Assembly: GCF_029714305.1 (NCBI RefSeq)
Contig: NZ_CP121647.1
Span: 5,724,501-5,788,500, forward strand
DNA from: Bradyrhizobium sp. CB3481
GTDB taxonomy: Bacteria; Pseudomonadota; Alphaproteobacteria; Rhizobiales; Xanthobacteraceae
Direction: 5' to 3'
Length of the DNA: 64,000 bases
The position numbers were made by a program, and so were the translations under genes. The notes below the pieces were generated by a model. It was not told the origin of the DNA. It saw nothing but the letters and a program-made list of their open reading frames with translations, and ran no database searches. This document shows positions 46,920 through 55,483 of the stretch, one piece after another (position 1 is the stretch's first letter; every line of letters begins with the position of its first letter).

Positions 46920-47200
46920 CGTGAAGAAGACGAGTTGCGAAGGCCAGCTTGATGTCTGCATCGACCCCGGGCACCGGCTTGCGAGCTTCAATAACGATCC
47001 GGCGGGGATTGCTGAACTGGCCGCGTTCTGCCGTGAACACGCCGTCACGCTGGTGGTGATGGAGGCCAGTGGCGGTTACGAGCGACGGGCCTTCGTCGAG
47101 CTGTGCGAGCAAGGTCTTAGTCGTACTGCGTCACAAATCATGATGGCGCATGGGCGGAACCGCTCTTCTCCCCAGCGCTGGCGGATGCGCGTCAGGCTTG
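46920..47200 (+). pseudogene. IS110-family transposase, N-terminal fragment
   Basis: KKTSCEGQLDVCIDPGHRLA, FNNDPAGIAELAAFCREHAV and TLVVMEASGGYERRAFVELC are the start of an IS110-type transposase including the conserved Glu in MEASGGYE. It decays after about 65 residues and abuts an IS1182 fragment. Confidence 0.7.
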
Positions 47201-47585
47201 AATGGTGCGGTAGCTGCTCATCCGGCTATAACCGGCAAACCAGCGAATAGCGATATTGACCTGAGCCTCGCGCATCAGCTTGCGATCGTGCAAGATGCCG
47301 GTGAGCAGACCGGCGATCATCAGCCGCAGCGCCGCTTCGGGATCGATGCCGGGCCGGCCGTCGTTCGCGCAATAACAATCGGTGACCTCTTCCCTTAGCC
47401 AAGACAGGTCAACACGATCGATCCGCGCCAGCACGTGCTCATCTGGGACGAACTGTTTGAGCGAGCCAGTGATGAAGAGCTCCAGCTGATCCCGCTCCTT
47501 GTGCCCCAGCATCTCGTTTGCTCCGCCGATCGCGAATCGCCGACGAGAACGGAATCAGTCAATTGTAGCTTTTTCAACAGCCCGA
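47195..47585 (-). mobile_element. IS1182-family fragment inserted in an IS256
   Basis: From 47512 the minus strand reads MLGHKERDQLELFITGSLKQ, FVPDEHVLARIDRV and LSWLREEVTDCYCANDGRPG, nearly the same as the start of the IS1182 transposase at 62424. Its outer end GGGCTGTTGAAAAAGC lies at about 47570-47585. The rest of the transposase is lost. It interrupts the IS256 gene after QRC. Confidence 0.75.
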
Positions 47586-47589
47586 TGCA

Positions 47590-48425
47590 GCAGCGCTGCT
47601 CGCGCGTTTTCGGCCAGACCTCGCCAGCGGCCTTCCAGAACCCGAGTGCGCCATCGGCGATGGCGAGCCGCGGCCGCACGTCGAGGCCGCGCCGCTTCAG
47701 ATCGAGCAGCAAATCGCGCCAGTCGTGCGCACTGTCGCGGGCGCCATCGGTGAAGCCAACCAGTTCCTTGCGGCCTTCCGGCGTCGCTCCGATCAGCACC
47801 AGGGTGCACTGCTTTTCGTCTTCAAGGCGTGCTTCGAGATGGATGCCATCGGCCCAAATATAGACGTAGCGCTTGGCCGACAGATCGCGCTTCTGCAATG
47901 CGGCGTGCTCGTCGAGCCAGCCGTCCTTCAGACGGCCGATGGTGGATGCCGACAACCGGCAGCATCCTTGCCGAGCAGCGCCGCCAGCGCCTCGGAGAAG
48001 TCGCCGGTGGAAATCCCTTTCACGTAAAGGATCGGCAGCAGCGTCTCGATCGATTTCGAGCGGCGCATGTAGGGCGGCAAGATCGACCGAGAGAACCTGA
48101 TGCGGTCAGGGGCGGCGGCCTCGCGATCGCGTACACGCGGCTGGCGAACGGCGACCCGACCGATCCCGGTCATCACCTCGCGTTCCGGCAGATGACCGTG
48201 GCGCACGACGCGCTGGTGGCCGTCCGCGGTCTTCAAATCGGCATGCTTGCCGAGAAAATCCGCGACCTCGGCCTCGACCGCTTGTGCCAACAGAGCACGC
48301 CCCCCATTGCGCAAGATTTCGGTGAGTTGATCGTCAAAGATTCCTGGCTGAATCAGATGGATAACGTTACTGGACACGGCATATCGCTCATTCGCTGGAG
48401 AAGTGGAGGCGTCAAGCACCCTCAC
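47590..48425 (-). pseudogene. IS256-family transposase, interrupted
   Basis: IHLIQPGIFDDQLTEILRNG, LLAQAVEAEVADFLGKHADL and YVKGISTGDFSEALAALLGK form the N-terminal half; after a frameshift near 47950, SASTIGRLKDGWLDEHAALQ, VYIWADGIHLEARLED (first catalytic Asp) and LVLIGATPEGRKELVGF follow up to the IS1182 fragment. The C-terminal half is missing. It was a mutator-type transposase. Confidence 0.78.
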
Positions 48426-48489
48426 GATATGCCGCCCTCCCGATTCCCGCCGTCACCAACTTTCCGCGATAGCTCAGGAGAGTGGTATG

Positions 48490-48565
48490 GAATCGGGCTA
48501 TAACGATCCGAACTATTGGATGCGCTGGTACGCGAGCAACAGGAGCTGCTGCATATTTCAGTGAT
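48490..48565 (+). pseudogene. Fragment of a second NopD-like effector start
   Basis: AGGAGAGTGGT-ATG then MESGYNDPNYWMRWYA, and with one frame change EQQELLH, matches the N-terminal repeat of the effector at 43457 (MEWNCWDPNYW, EQQELERA). The homology includes the ribosome-site region GGAGAGT. Only about 25 codons remain. Confidence 0.6.
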
Positions 48566-48639
48566 GGTGAGCAGTGATTTCGCGCGATCATGAGCGCTGA
48601 ATTCAGACGATCGTGAGCAACCCGCTCCGGCCGAGGCGG

Positions 48640-48790
48640 TGATAGAGTCAGCGTTCTGGCTGCTCGTCAAGGGTGATGGTTTTGGCGGTGCGTCTTCGCA
48701 TGCTTTCGCCAGCAAGCTGGAGGCGGTGAGCGTTATGGACGAGGCGATCGAGCAGCGCGGTGGCGACGGCGCGGTCCCGCCTACGTCGTC
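48640..48790 (-). pseudogene. IS21-family IstB C-terminal fragment
   Basis: The minus strand reads DRAVATALLDRLVHNAHRLQ then GESMRRRTAK, the end of the AAA+ helper ATPase IstB. A plus-strand open peptide from 48780 to 48950 (VVVALPDGRRRAVRIASTDL) is unrecognised. Confidence 0.6.
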
Positions 48791-48999
48791 GTCGCGCTGC
48801 CGGACGGCCGGCGGCGGGCGGTTCGGATCGCGTCGACCGATCTTGCCGAGACGCCGATCACCTCCCACCCGAACGCGGCCGATCTGCCGCGCATCAGTGC
48901 ACGGACGCTGATCCCATTGATGCAACATTTTGAGCGCGAGTCTGAGACGTAAGCGCAGCTCCGCGCAGCTCTGCGGCCCTATTTATCGGTGCTTGACGC

Positions 49000-49257
49000 C
49001 TATTTTGAGCACGTGACGCGACGCCGCGGCTTCCAAATTTCGGACAAGGCGTTGACGGCGGCCTCGAGCGCCTTGCTGTCGATGACCTTGGGATCGAAGT
49101 GTTCGGGCCCGCAGAGGCGCATGTGTTCGTGCTCCGGATGGGCGGGGTCGCCGATGGCATCGAGGTATTCGGCATAGCCTGGCGCGCCGCCGACGTGTTC
49201 CGGAGGACGTCGACGACCATGGAAGCAGTTCGACCGGTCGCGCCGCAGGCCAGCCAT
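49000..49257 (-). pseudogene. Plasmid pRiA4b ORF-3-like protein, fragment
   Basis: Peptides NCFHGRRRPPEHVGGAPGYA, EYLDAIGDPAHPEHEHM and GPEHFDPKVIDSKALEAAVN match the C-terminal part of the pRiA4b ORF-3 family common on rhizobial mobile DNA. The start is missing and the frame opens into other debris. 49257-49530 contains a short IS66 TnpC-like end (KLNSVSAEHWFSDVLAKFVN on the minus strand). Confidence 0.6.
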
Positions 49258-49559
49258 TAACGAATTTCGCGAGGACGTCGGAGAACCAGTGCTCGGCGCT
49301 GACGCTATTGAGTTTACAGGTTTATGCCGCCCGCCGAACTATGCCGAGCGGGTCCGGTATGGCACGTCGTTGTCACGCTGGCACCGTCGATCGCGTGCAT
49401 GGTTGCCCCATTCCATTCGGCATAGTCTGGTCGTTCAGAGCGCCTCTAGGAAGGCGAGAAGGCGGTCGTTCGGCTGGAAGCGGGTTCGCTTGCCGCGCTC
49501 GTGGGGCTTAAGCTTCGCCAGGGCACTTCCTTGAGGGCGAGGTGGGCGTGCAGGTACGT

Positions 49560-49950
49560 CTGCGTCGTCTCGACCGATTATTCATGACCGAGCCACAGCG
49601 CGATCACGGAGCAGTCGACGCCGGCTTGCAGCAGTTCCATCGCAGCGCTGTGCCTCAGCACGTGCGGCGACACGCTCTTGGCCTTCAAAGACGGGCAACT
49701 CTTGTGAGCGACACGAACATGCTTCCCAGCAGCGACTGGACGCTGTCGGCACTGAGCCGCGGAGCGCACACCGAGCGAGTGTGGTCAGCGGAGTGGTCCG
49801 CTCCTTCCGCCCTTTACCGACGCATCGTACGTGTGCGCCAGACCCGAGGTGGACGGCATCCCGATCAAGGCCAGTCAGCTCGGAGAGGCGTAAGCCCGTC
49901 TGGGCCGCGACCAGCAGCAAGCTGCGATCGCGGCGGCCAAGCTACGCTTA
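49560..49950 (-). pseudogene. Tyrosine recombinase (XerC/D-type) catalytic fragment
   Basis: LLVAAQTGLRLSELTGLDRD carries the first catalytic Arg, GKGRKERTTPL the Lys, and in another frame VSPHVLRHSAAMELLQAGVD and SVIALWLGHE carry the H-x-x-R and the final H. The Tyr end is missing or out of frame. It is a broken phage-type integrase. Confidence 0.72.
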
Positions 49951-49997
49951 TCGTGGCGTTTGCTCGTAACCGGTATGAGCTCCCACGTCCGTAGTGA

Positions 49998-50621
49998 TCA
50001 GCGGGCGCGTGGGTAGCGGATCGGCGTCCAGTATTGGCGCAGCACCTCGACGGCCGCTGGAATGTCGCGGTGGGCGTTGCGCGGAAAGTGCTCGGTCTCG
50101 CGGCCGCTTCGTGGCGATCCGAGCAGCGGACGGGCCTGACCATCGCGACAGTGCAGCAGGATGGGCCGCAGCAGGCCGTGATTGACGTTGCTGGCGTCCA
50201 GCAATAGCGCCCACGCCGACAACCTGAGCCGCATCGCGGCGTAGAAGCCCTGGCACCACGGACGCGGATCGATATCGCCATTGGCTTCACGCCGGTGCAT
50301 CGGCGCGAACTGGCGAGGCGTGGTCGAAAGGATCTGGCTGATCTCGTTATGACGCAGCGCGACGGCGGAAATCGCTGCGAACTCCGGGGTGCCGCCGTGG
50401 TTGAAGGCATCGGCATCGATGGCGAGCAGCGGGCAGATCCAGTCGAGCGGGCTCATCGACACCGGTCCAGCCACGATCGCGGCGATGTAGCCGTCGAGCA
50501 TGGCAATGCTGGTGGCGGCAGGATGCCGATCGAGGCCAGCCTGCAGCCACCGCTCGAGTTCCTCAAGCGGCATCGCGGCTGCCGCCATCGACGGCGCTGC
50601 CTTATGGCGACGCGCGCTCAT
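49998..50621 (-). CDS. UPF0149/YecA-family protein carried with IS66
   Basis: 207 residues from ATG 50621, which overlaps the end of the IS66 TnpC gene by 4 bases. The pattern LEELERWLQAGLDRHPAATS, AMLDGYIAAIVAGPVSMSPL and WCQGFYAAMRLRLSAW is the YecA-like fold, here without the C-terminal SEC-C zinc motif. Such genes ride as passengers behind tnpC in some IS66 elements; function unknown. Confidence 0.75.
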   Translation of the reverse strand: MSARRHKAAPSMAAAAMPLEELERWLQAGLDRHPAATSIAMLDGYIAAIVAGPVSMSPLDWICPLLAIDADAFNHGGTPEFAAISAVALRHNEISQILSTTPRQFAPMHRREANGDIDPRPWCQGFYAAMRLRLSAWALLLDASNVNHGLLRPILLHCRDGQARPLLGSPRSGRETEHFPRNAHRDIPAAVEVLRQYWTPIRYPRAR

Positions 50622-51439
50622 GCCACGGCCTGTGCGGTGCACTGGCGCGCCGCCTTCCAGTTCCAGGCGAGCAGCTCGTGCAGCTGATGGCTCTTGGTTC
50701 GCCCCGACACGATGCGCTCCAGCACGTCAGTCAGATAGGCCTGAGGATCAAGTTCATGGAGCTTTGCCGTGTTCACGAGCGATGCCAGGATCGCCCAGCT
50801 CTCGGCACCGCCCTCGCTGCCACTGAACAATGGGTTGCGTCTTCCCATGGCAATCGGGCGCATGGAACGCTCGACCGTGTTGGAATCGACCTCAACGCGG
50901 CCGTCGCGGAGAAACAGCGTCAGCCCATCCCAGTGATTGAGCGCATAGTTGATCGCCTCTGTCAGCTTCGACTGGGAGAAGAGCTGGCCCACCATCTCGG
51001 TCAGTCGCGCCTTGAGCGCCGCCATCAATGGTGCGGTCCTGGTGCGACGGGTGGCCAGCCGCTGCACGGCACTGCTGCCGCGGATCTCGGCCTCGATGGC
51101 GTAGACCGCCTGCAGGCGTTCGATCACCTCGCGCGCGAACGGCGACTGGGTCGTCTTGTAGACCTCGACGAATTTGCGTCGGGCATGGGCGAGACAAAAG
51201 GCGAGCTGGATCGCGCCGCCATGACCGCGGGCGAGCGCCTTGTAGGCGGCATAACCGTCCACCTGCAGAATGCCGGAAAAGCCCGTCAATTGTCCGGCGA
51301 TCTCCTCGGTGCCGCGGCCGTCGGCGAACACGTAGGCAACCGCCGGCGGCGCAGGCCTGCCCCATGGCCGGTCATCCATCGCATGCGCCCAGAACTGGCA
51401 GATGCGGGGGCGATGTCGCCCGGGATCGAGCACCGGCAT
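50618..51439 (-). pseudogene. tnpC: IS66-family TnpC transposase, 5' part lost
   Basis: 273 residues of the C-terminal two-thirds: VLDPGRHRPRICQFWAHAMD, LQVDGYAAYKALARG (second catalytic Asp), CLAHARRKFVEV, and VDSNTVERSMRPIAMGRRNP (catalytic Glu), ending WNWKAARQCTAQ. The 5' end is cut at about 51440 by the group II intron, which appears to have entered the gene just before PVLDPGR. Confidence 0.85.
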
Positions 51440-51446
51440 CGGGGGG

Positions 51447-52331
51447 TGAGTAGGCCGGGGGATTTCACCCCCGGCACCGGGTCACCGGAGGCGGTCGCCC
51501 GCCCCCGGTTCCCACAGAACGTGGCGTGCGGATTTCCCGCACCGACGCTCTTCGACAGTTGGTTCACAGCACTGCAAGCGCTTGCAGCTCCCGATAAGGG
51601 AGGCGCAGCTTTGGCTTCAGCAACGGTGTCCGTTGTTTGATTTGGTTGAAGGCGTCCCAAGTGAGGCGTCGGCCTGCCCAGCTGCGGCTGCGCAGCATTC
51701 CGCGCCAGTAACGCTCCACGGCCCGATAAACTTTTACGAGACTCCGGAGATTTCCAGCGACGCCGTAATAGGCATAGTGGCCGCGCAGGACGACGTTGAT
51801 TTCACCGACCTGGTCACTGATCTTGTAATGCCGTATTCGCCGCATCAGCTCCTGCAGAGACATAAGGCTGCGCTTTAGCCGAGATTTCTCGGTGCGCATC
51901 CCAACCTTGAAGTTGCCTTTTTGGTTTCGCGTGCAATAGAGCGTCAGACCCAGAAAGTAGATTGTTTCCGGGCGGTTTCTGCCGCGTTTGCCCGCGTGCC
52001 TTTGCGCGAACCGACCAAACTCGACCAACTTGGTCTTGGTCGGCTCTAGAGTGAGGCCGAACTTCCCCAGCCGAAGACGCAAGGCCTCCTGTACGCGGAT
52101 GGCGTCCGATCGATATTGGAAGCAGATCACAAAGTCGTCGATATAGCGCACCAGTCGGGCTTCGCCCCGCAACCGACCCTTCACCACGCGTTCGAACCAG
52201 AGGTCGAGAACGTAATGAAGGTAGAGGTTGCTCAAAAGTACACTGATCGATCCGCCTTGTGGCGTTCCTTGTTCGCTCGGGTGCACCGCTCCGTCTTCCA
52301 AGACGCCCGCTTTCAACCAGCGCCGGATCAA
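51447..52331 (-). mobile_element. Group II intron, 5'-truncated
   Basis: Contains the reverse-transcriptase fragment (51564-52331) followed on the minus strand by a domain V-like hairpin at 51514-51553 (AGCGTCGGTGCGGG and CCGCACGCCACGTTC around a GAAA-like AAAT loop) and a G/C-rich domain VI region to about 51447, where the IS66 gene resumes. The 5' half is replaced by an integrase fragment. Confidence 0.7.
51564..52331 (-). pseudogene. Group II intron reverse transcriptase/maturase, C-terminal part
   Basis: 255 residues starting inside the palm: RRWLKAGVLEDG, TPQGGSISVLLSNLYLHYVL (RT motif 4), LVRYIDDFVICFQ (YxDD active site with both Asp), FLGLTLYCTRNQKG and the maturase X-like region RGHYAYYGVAGNLRSL. 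The first half of the RT (fingers) is gone, so it cannot work. It is related to the intron RT at 58502. Confidence 0.85.
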
Positions 52332-52334
52332 GCT

Positions 52335-52480
52335 GATCAGGCGCGGATCACCGAGAAGTCAGCGAGCCGATGGGTCTGGTGCTCGTACTTGTATCCAAAC
52401 CCCTTGCGCATGCTCAGGTACTTATCGAGTGCGGCGCCCAGATGGGTCAGCGGCCGCCTCCCGGCCGTCAGCACATAACC
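52335..52480 (-). pseudogene. Integrase N-terminal fragment
   Basis: The minus strand reads RRPLTHLGAALDKYLSMRKG and FGYKYEHQTHRLADFSVI, the SAM-like N-terminal domain of a tyrosine recombinase. It joins the RT fragment at about 52331 and the LysR gene end at about 52480. It may have belonged to an integrase group like the one at 49560. Confidence 0.65.
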
Positions 52481-53427
52481 GCCGCCGCCTGATCGGCCGC
52501 GCCGTCACCAAAATTTAGCGATAGCTCATTTTCCCCGAAACATTTTTTCACCTGGGCGGCCAACACGGTGCTTACTTCTGAGGCGAGCGGAGTATCGCCG
52601 CAAGAGATTATGGATGCTGTGACGGAGATCGGTGGATCTATGATGAAAAGCCTCAGATCTTCATGGCCCGGACTCTGCGAGATGAGGCCCTTCGGAGTGA
52701 TCGTATTGGCAACACCATCCTTGACCATGCAGAGCGCACTGGCCAACGTATCGACTTCCGTGTCGCAGTTGAGAATCAGGCCGGCTTCTTGAAACGTCCG
52801 GTCCAGTGCGCAGCGAACTGCGTCGGGCCGTATCGGCAGCACAAAACGAAGCTCAGCCAACGCTTCGAGCGAAACGGAAGGGGCAGACATTTCTGCAACG
52901 GGAGGCCGGACTAGGTAAAGTGGCTTTTGAAACACCTGCTGGCGAGCAAAGCCTTGGATGGGCTCACCTTCGAACATGACACAAAGATCGAGCGAGCGTG
53001 ATGCAATGCGCAACTTCATGCTAAGATCGTCAGCGGTAACTACACGGAGCTGCACATTTGGGAGCATCGTCCGGCACGCTTCGATAACCGCGGAGGACCA
53101 CGACACCGGGAGCGCCGAGGACATGCCGAGCCTTACCAAACCTTCGGGTTCTCCCCGCATAGAGCGCAGGGCATCGCGCACCTGATCCACCTGCTGAAGG
53201 ATCGAAACGGCATAACGATAGAAGGTTTCGCCCTCGCGTGTCGGGTGCGTGCCGCGTGAGCTGCGCTGCAGAAGCACGACGCCAAGCTCGGCTTCAAGCT
53301 CAGTCATTGACTGGCTCAGCGCCGGCTGCGCAACGTGCATTGTACGGGCAGCCCGGGACAAGCCACCAGCATCCACGATGCCGACGAAATACCGGAAGTG
53401 CCGAAGTTGCAGGAAGTTAGATGACAT
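52468..53427 (-). CDS. LysR-family transcriptional regulator
   Basis: 319 residues from ATG 53427, preceded by GGGAG. The N-terminal helix-turn-helix is LRHFRYFVGIVDAGGLSRAA and QPALSQSMTELEAELGVVLL, of the Nac/Cbl-like branch. The last 15 residues (after LSLNFGDG) read into the integrase junction, so the natural C-terminus is probably replaced. It lies just downstream of the type III secretion genes, same strand, 190 bases away; a regulatory link is possible but unproven. Confidence 0.87.
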   Translation of the reverse strand: MSSNFLQLRHFRYFVGIVDAGGLSRAARTMHVAQPALSQSMTELEAELGVVLLQRSSRGTHPTREGETFYRYAVSILQQVDQVRDALRSMRGEPEGLVRLGMSSALPVSWSSAVIEACRTMLPNVQLRVVTADDLSMKLRIASRSLDLCVMFEGEPIQGFARQQVFQKPLYLVRPPVAEMSAPSVSLEALAELRFVLPIRPDAVRCALDRTFQEAGLILNCDTEVDTLASALCMVKDGVANTITPKGLISQSPGHEDLRLFIIDPPISVTASIISCGDTPLASEVSTVLAAQVKKCFGENELSLNFGDGAADQAAAVMC

Positions 53428-53618
53428 CAATCGCTCCCAAAGTCACTGTGGCCGTTTTGAGGGGTGTTAGTCGGCATGTGGTGTGGGTTGCCGGTAATAA
53501 TTCATATCCAGACATCCTCGGATCGACCCGCAGTGCTAACACTTAGAACCACGTTGCGATCTACGAACAAGTTCGGATGCACGCAATGGCTGCGAACACT
53601 GGAACCAACCCATACCGC

Positions 53619-53837
53619 TCAGACTATGTTGCGGATTACACCGTTGAGCGCCTCGTGAATCGTTTTAATGATGGTCGAATTCAAGTTCAACAGCGTAGTA
53701 TGTCTGCTCATTGCGAGCTGAAGCTTAAGCTGATCCATGGCGTCGTCCGGATTCATGCTTACAATGCTACTTTTCAGTTGGCGCTCTGATTCAGCGACGG
53801 ATCTCTCAATAGAGCTACCTACGACCCCGAAGTCCAT
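53619..53837 (-). CDS. sctF: Type III secretion needle-like subunit (SctF family)
   Basis: 72 residues from ATG 53837, which has AGGAG 7 bases ahead (frame opens at 53855). Its size and helical C-terminus HTTLLNLNSTIIKTIHEALN followed by GVIRNIV resemble needle proteins, which end in a conserved N-S-T-x-x-K-T-I pattern. PDDAMDQLKLQLAMSR is the usual first helix-turn. It is the last gene of the secretion block, as expected for an abundant late subunit. Identification rests on length, pattern and context. Confidence 0.65.
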   Translation of the reverse strand: MDFGVVGSSIERSVAESERQLKSSIVSMNPDDAMDQLKLQLAMSRHTTLLNLNSTIIKTIHEALNGVIRNIV

Positions 53838-53862
53838 TTCATGTCTCCTATTCAAAGACTAC

Positions 53863-54093
53863 TTATCGATGGTGCCGTAGCCATGTTTCATCGATAACTT
53901 CTGCTGCGGCATCTATAGCATCGAGCAACGTCTGCAACGCTTCGAACTGGCGCCTTGTGACACCGCTATCCGCGACCCGGTTTAGAGATTGTCGCCAGCT
54001 CTGAAGCTCCGTATTGATGGCAGATCTGTTGGTTCCATCCACGTCAATCATCAACTGCCTCTGCAGGTCAAATGCGACACTATCGTCCGTCAC
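53863..54093 (-). CDS. Small type III secretion protein (SctE/needle co-chaperone-like)
   Basis: 76 residues from a GTG at 54093 that overlaps the SctD gene by 14 bases. It is helical and acidic: LQSWRQSLNRVADSGVTRRQ, FEALQTLLDAIDAAAEVI. Genes of this size between sctD and sctF usually encode the SctE co-chaperone that keeps the needle subunit soluble. No sequence motif proves it; context is the main support. Confidence 0.55.
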   Translation of the reverse strand: MTDDSVAFDLQRQLMIDVDGTNRSAINTELQSWRQSLNRVADSGVTRRQFEALQTLLDAIDAAAEVIDETWLRHHR

Positions 54094-55483
54094 TGTTGGC
54101 GTCCTCCGCTATCCATTCCGGCTCGTTTGAATAGAGAAAGCGCACGTCAGATGCACTGATACGCAGGACGAGTCCGTCGCGATCAATCGCAACGATCTTT
54201 CCGAGCTGATCGATGCTATCTCCAACGTTCTGGCGCCTTCCATTCTCAAGCACGATGAAACGAGTGCGGCCGAGATGCACACCTCGCACCGTCGGCAACG
54301 TCACTAGCTTGCACTGCGATTCGAGCCGGATGTGGGGCGCGAACTTTTCTTTGAACCGAGCAGAAAGGTTTTGCCATTCGTTGTATCCAGCTGAACTCAG
54401 CGCGCCCGACACTTTTACCACCTCGTCGTTCGTCGTGATGAGGATTGAGCCGCGCAATTCCGCTGATGCCGCCCCCTCGAGAAAGGCTCGAGCGCGGTCT
54501 GGTGTTGCCACTGCATCATTAATTTTGGGCGCACCCGGGATATCCTGCTGCAGCCTGCGACGGGCCGCGTCGACGTCCTTACCGCTACGGCCATATCCGG
54601 TTATGGATATTTCTCCGCCACCTTCCACGCGAACATGAGCCTCGATATTAAACGCGTGTAACACCGTAGCTGCAAGGTCGACGAGCTTTGCGTCAGACAA
54701 CGTAGTTGCGGTCGGTCGTTTGGACGCGACGTCAGCCGCCATCTCGGGGCCACGCAAGGCCACTTCCAGATTGGTATTCTCTCCAGACCGCAAGCCGCCG
54801 CTGATAATCTTATCGTCAGGAACCGTGACATTGGCGTCGGGCGCGACGCTCAAGGTGGGAAGGATATCCCTCGCCGCCTTACGCGGCTCCGTACCTGGAA
54901 GGGCGGTTAAGGTGAACGGGCGAAGCCTCTCAGTCCCTACCCAGGCCCCACATATGATGATCAGGACACCACAAACCATCGCCCCCACCCGCGTTGGCGA
55001 CAGTACCAAGCGCGTGGTGAGACGTATTCGTCCAGCGCCTAGGCACAACGGTTCTGGGGGAGCGGAAGGGAAATACTTCGCATCCACTCCTTCGAGCTCA
55101 ACTACGGAGTGCACGTCTGGAAAGCTGCACCCGACCGGACCAAGACTAAAAATCGTCCGTCCGACCCGAACCGGAGTGAGCGGGTCGACGATCTTCGGGC
55201 TGTTTGTCGGGCATTGCCTGCCGCCGATCAGCACGCCCGGCGCCAGCGCAGTGACCTGAAGCCTTCCAGCCCCGATGGCGATACGAATATGTGACCCAAC
55301 GAGTTCCGGATCCCCGAAGGTTAGGTCATCAGTTTCATTGCAGCCGACGAGCCAAGTTCCCTCGCCCAGGCATGTCTCGGCGCCGGCATTTGGCCCGGAC
55401 AGCACACGTAAGGCCAGCTTTGCCTGATCACCCGTCAGAACATCATCTTTCATCTTGGCGTTTGTCACTGCAGCGAAATCCAC
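54080..55483 (-). CDS. sctD: Type III secretion inner-membrane ring protein SctD
   Basis: 467 residues from GTG 55483 (or ATG 55453), overlapping the end of sctV by 19 bases. A cytoplasmic FHA-like domain covers about residues 20-125 (LRVLSGPNAGAETCLGEGTW, VGSHIRIAIGAGRLQVTALA). A single membrane helix follows near 165-185 (VGAMVCGVLIIICGAWVGTE). The periplasmic part has ring-building repeats with a BON-like fold (SITGYGRSGKDVDAARRRLQ). This is the standard layout of SctD/YscD, which forms the inner ring of the injectisome base. Confidence 0.82.
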   Translation of the reverse strand: MDFAAVTNAKMKDDVLTGDQAKLALRVLSGPNAGAETCLGEGTWLVGCNETDDLTFGDPELVGSHIRIAIGAGRLQVTALAPGVLIGGRQCPTNSPKIVDPLTPVRVGRTIFSLGPVGCSFPDVHSVVELEGVDAKYFPSAPPEPLCLGAGRIRLTTRLVLSPTRVGAMVCGVLIIICGAWVGTERLRPFTLTALPGTEPRKAARDILPTLSVAPDANVTVPDDKIISGGLRSGENTNLEVALRGPEMAADVASKRPTATTLSDAKLVDLAATVLHAFNIEAHVRVEGGGEISITGYGRSGKDVDAARRRLQQDIPGAPKINDAVATPDRARAFLEGAASAELRGSILITTNDEVVKVSGALSSAGYNEWQNLSARFKEKFAPHIRLESQCKLVTLPTVRGVHLGRTRFIVLENGRRQNVGDSIDQLGKIVAIDRDGLVLRISASDVRFLYSNEPEWIAEDANSDGR

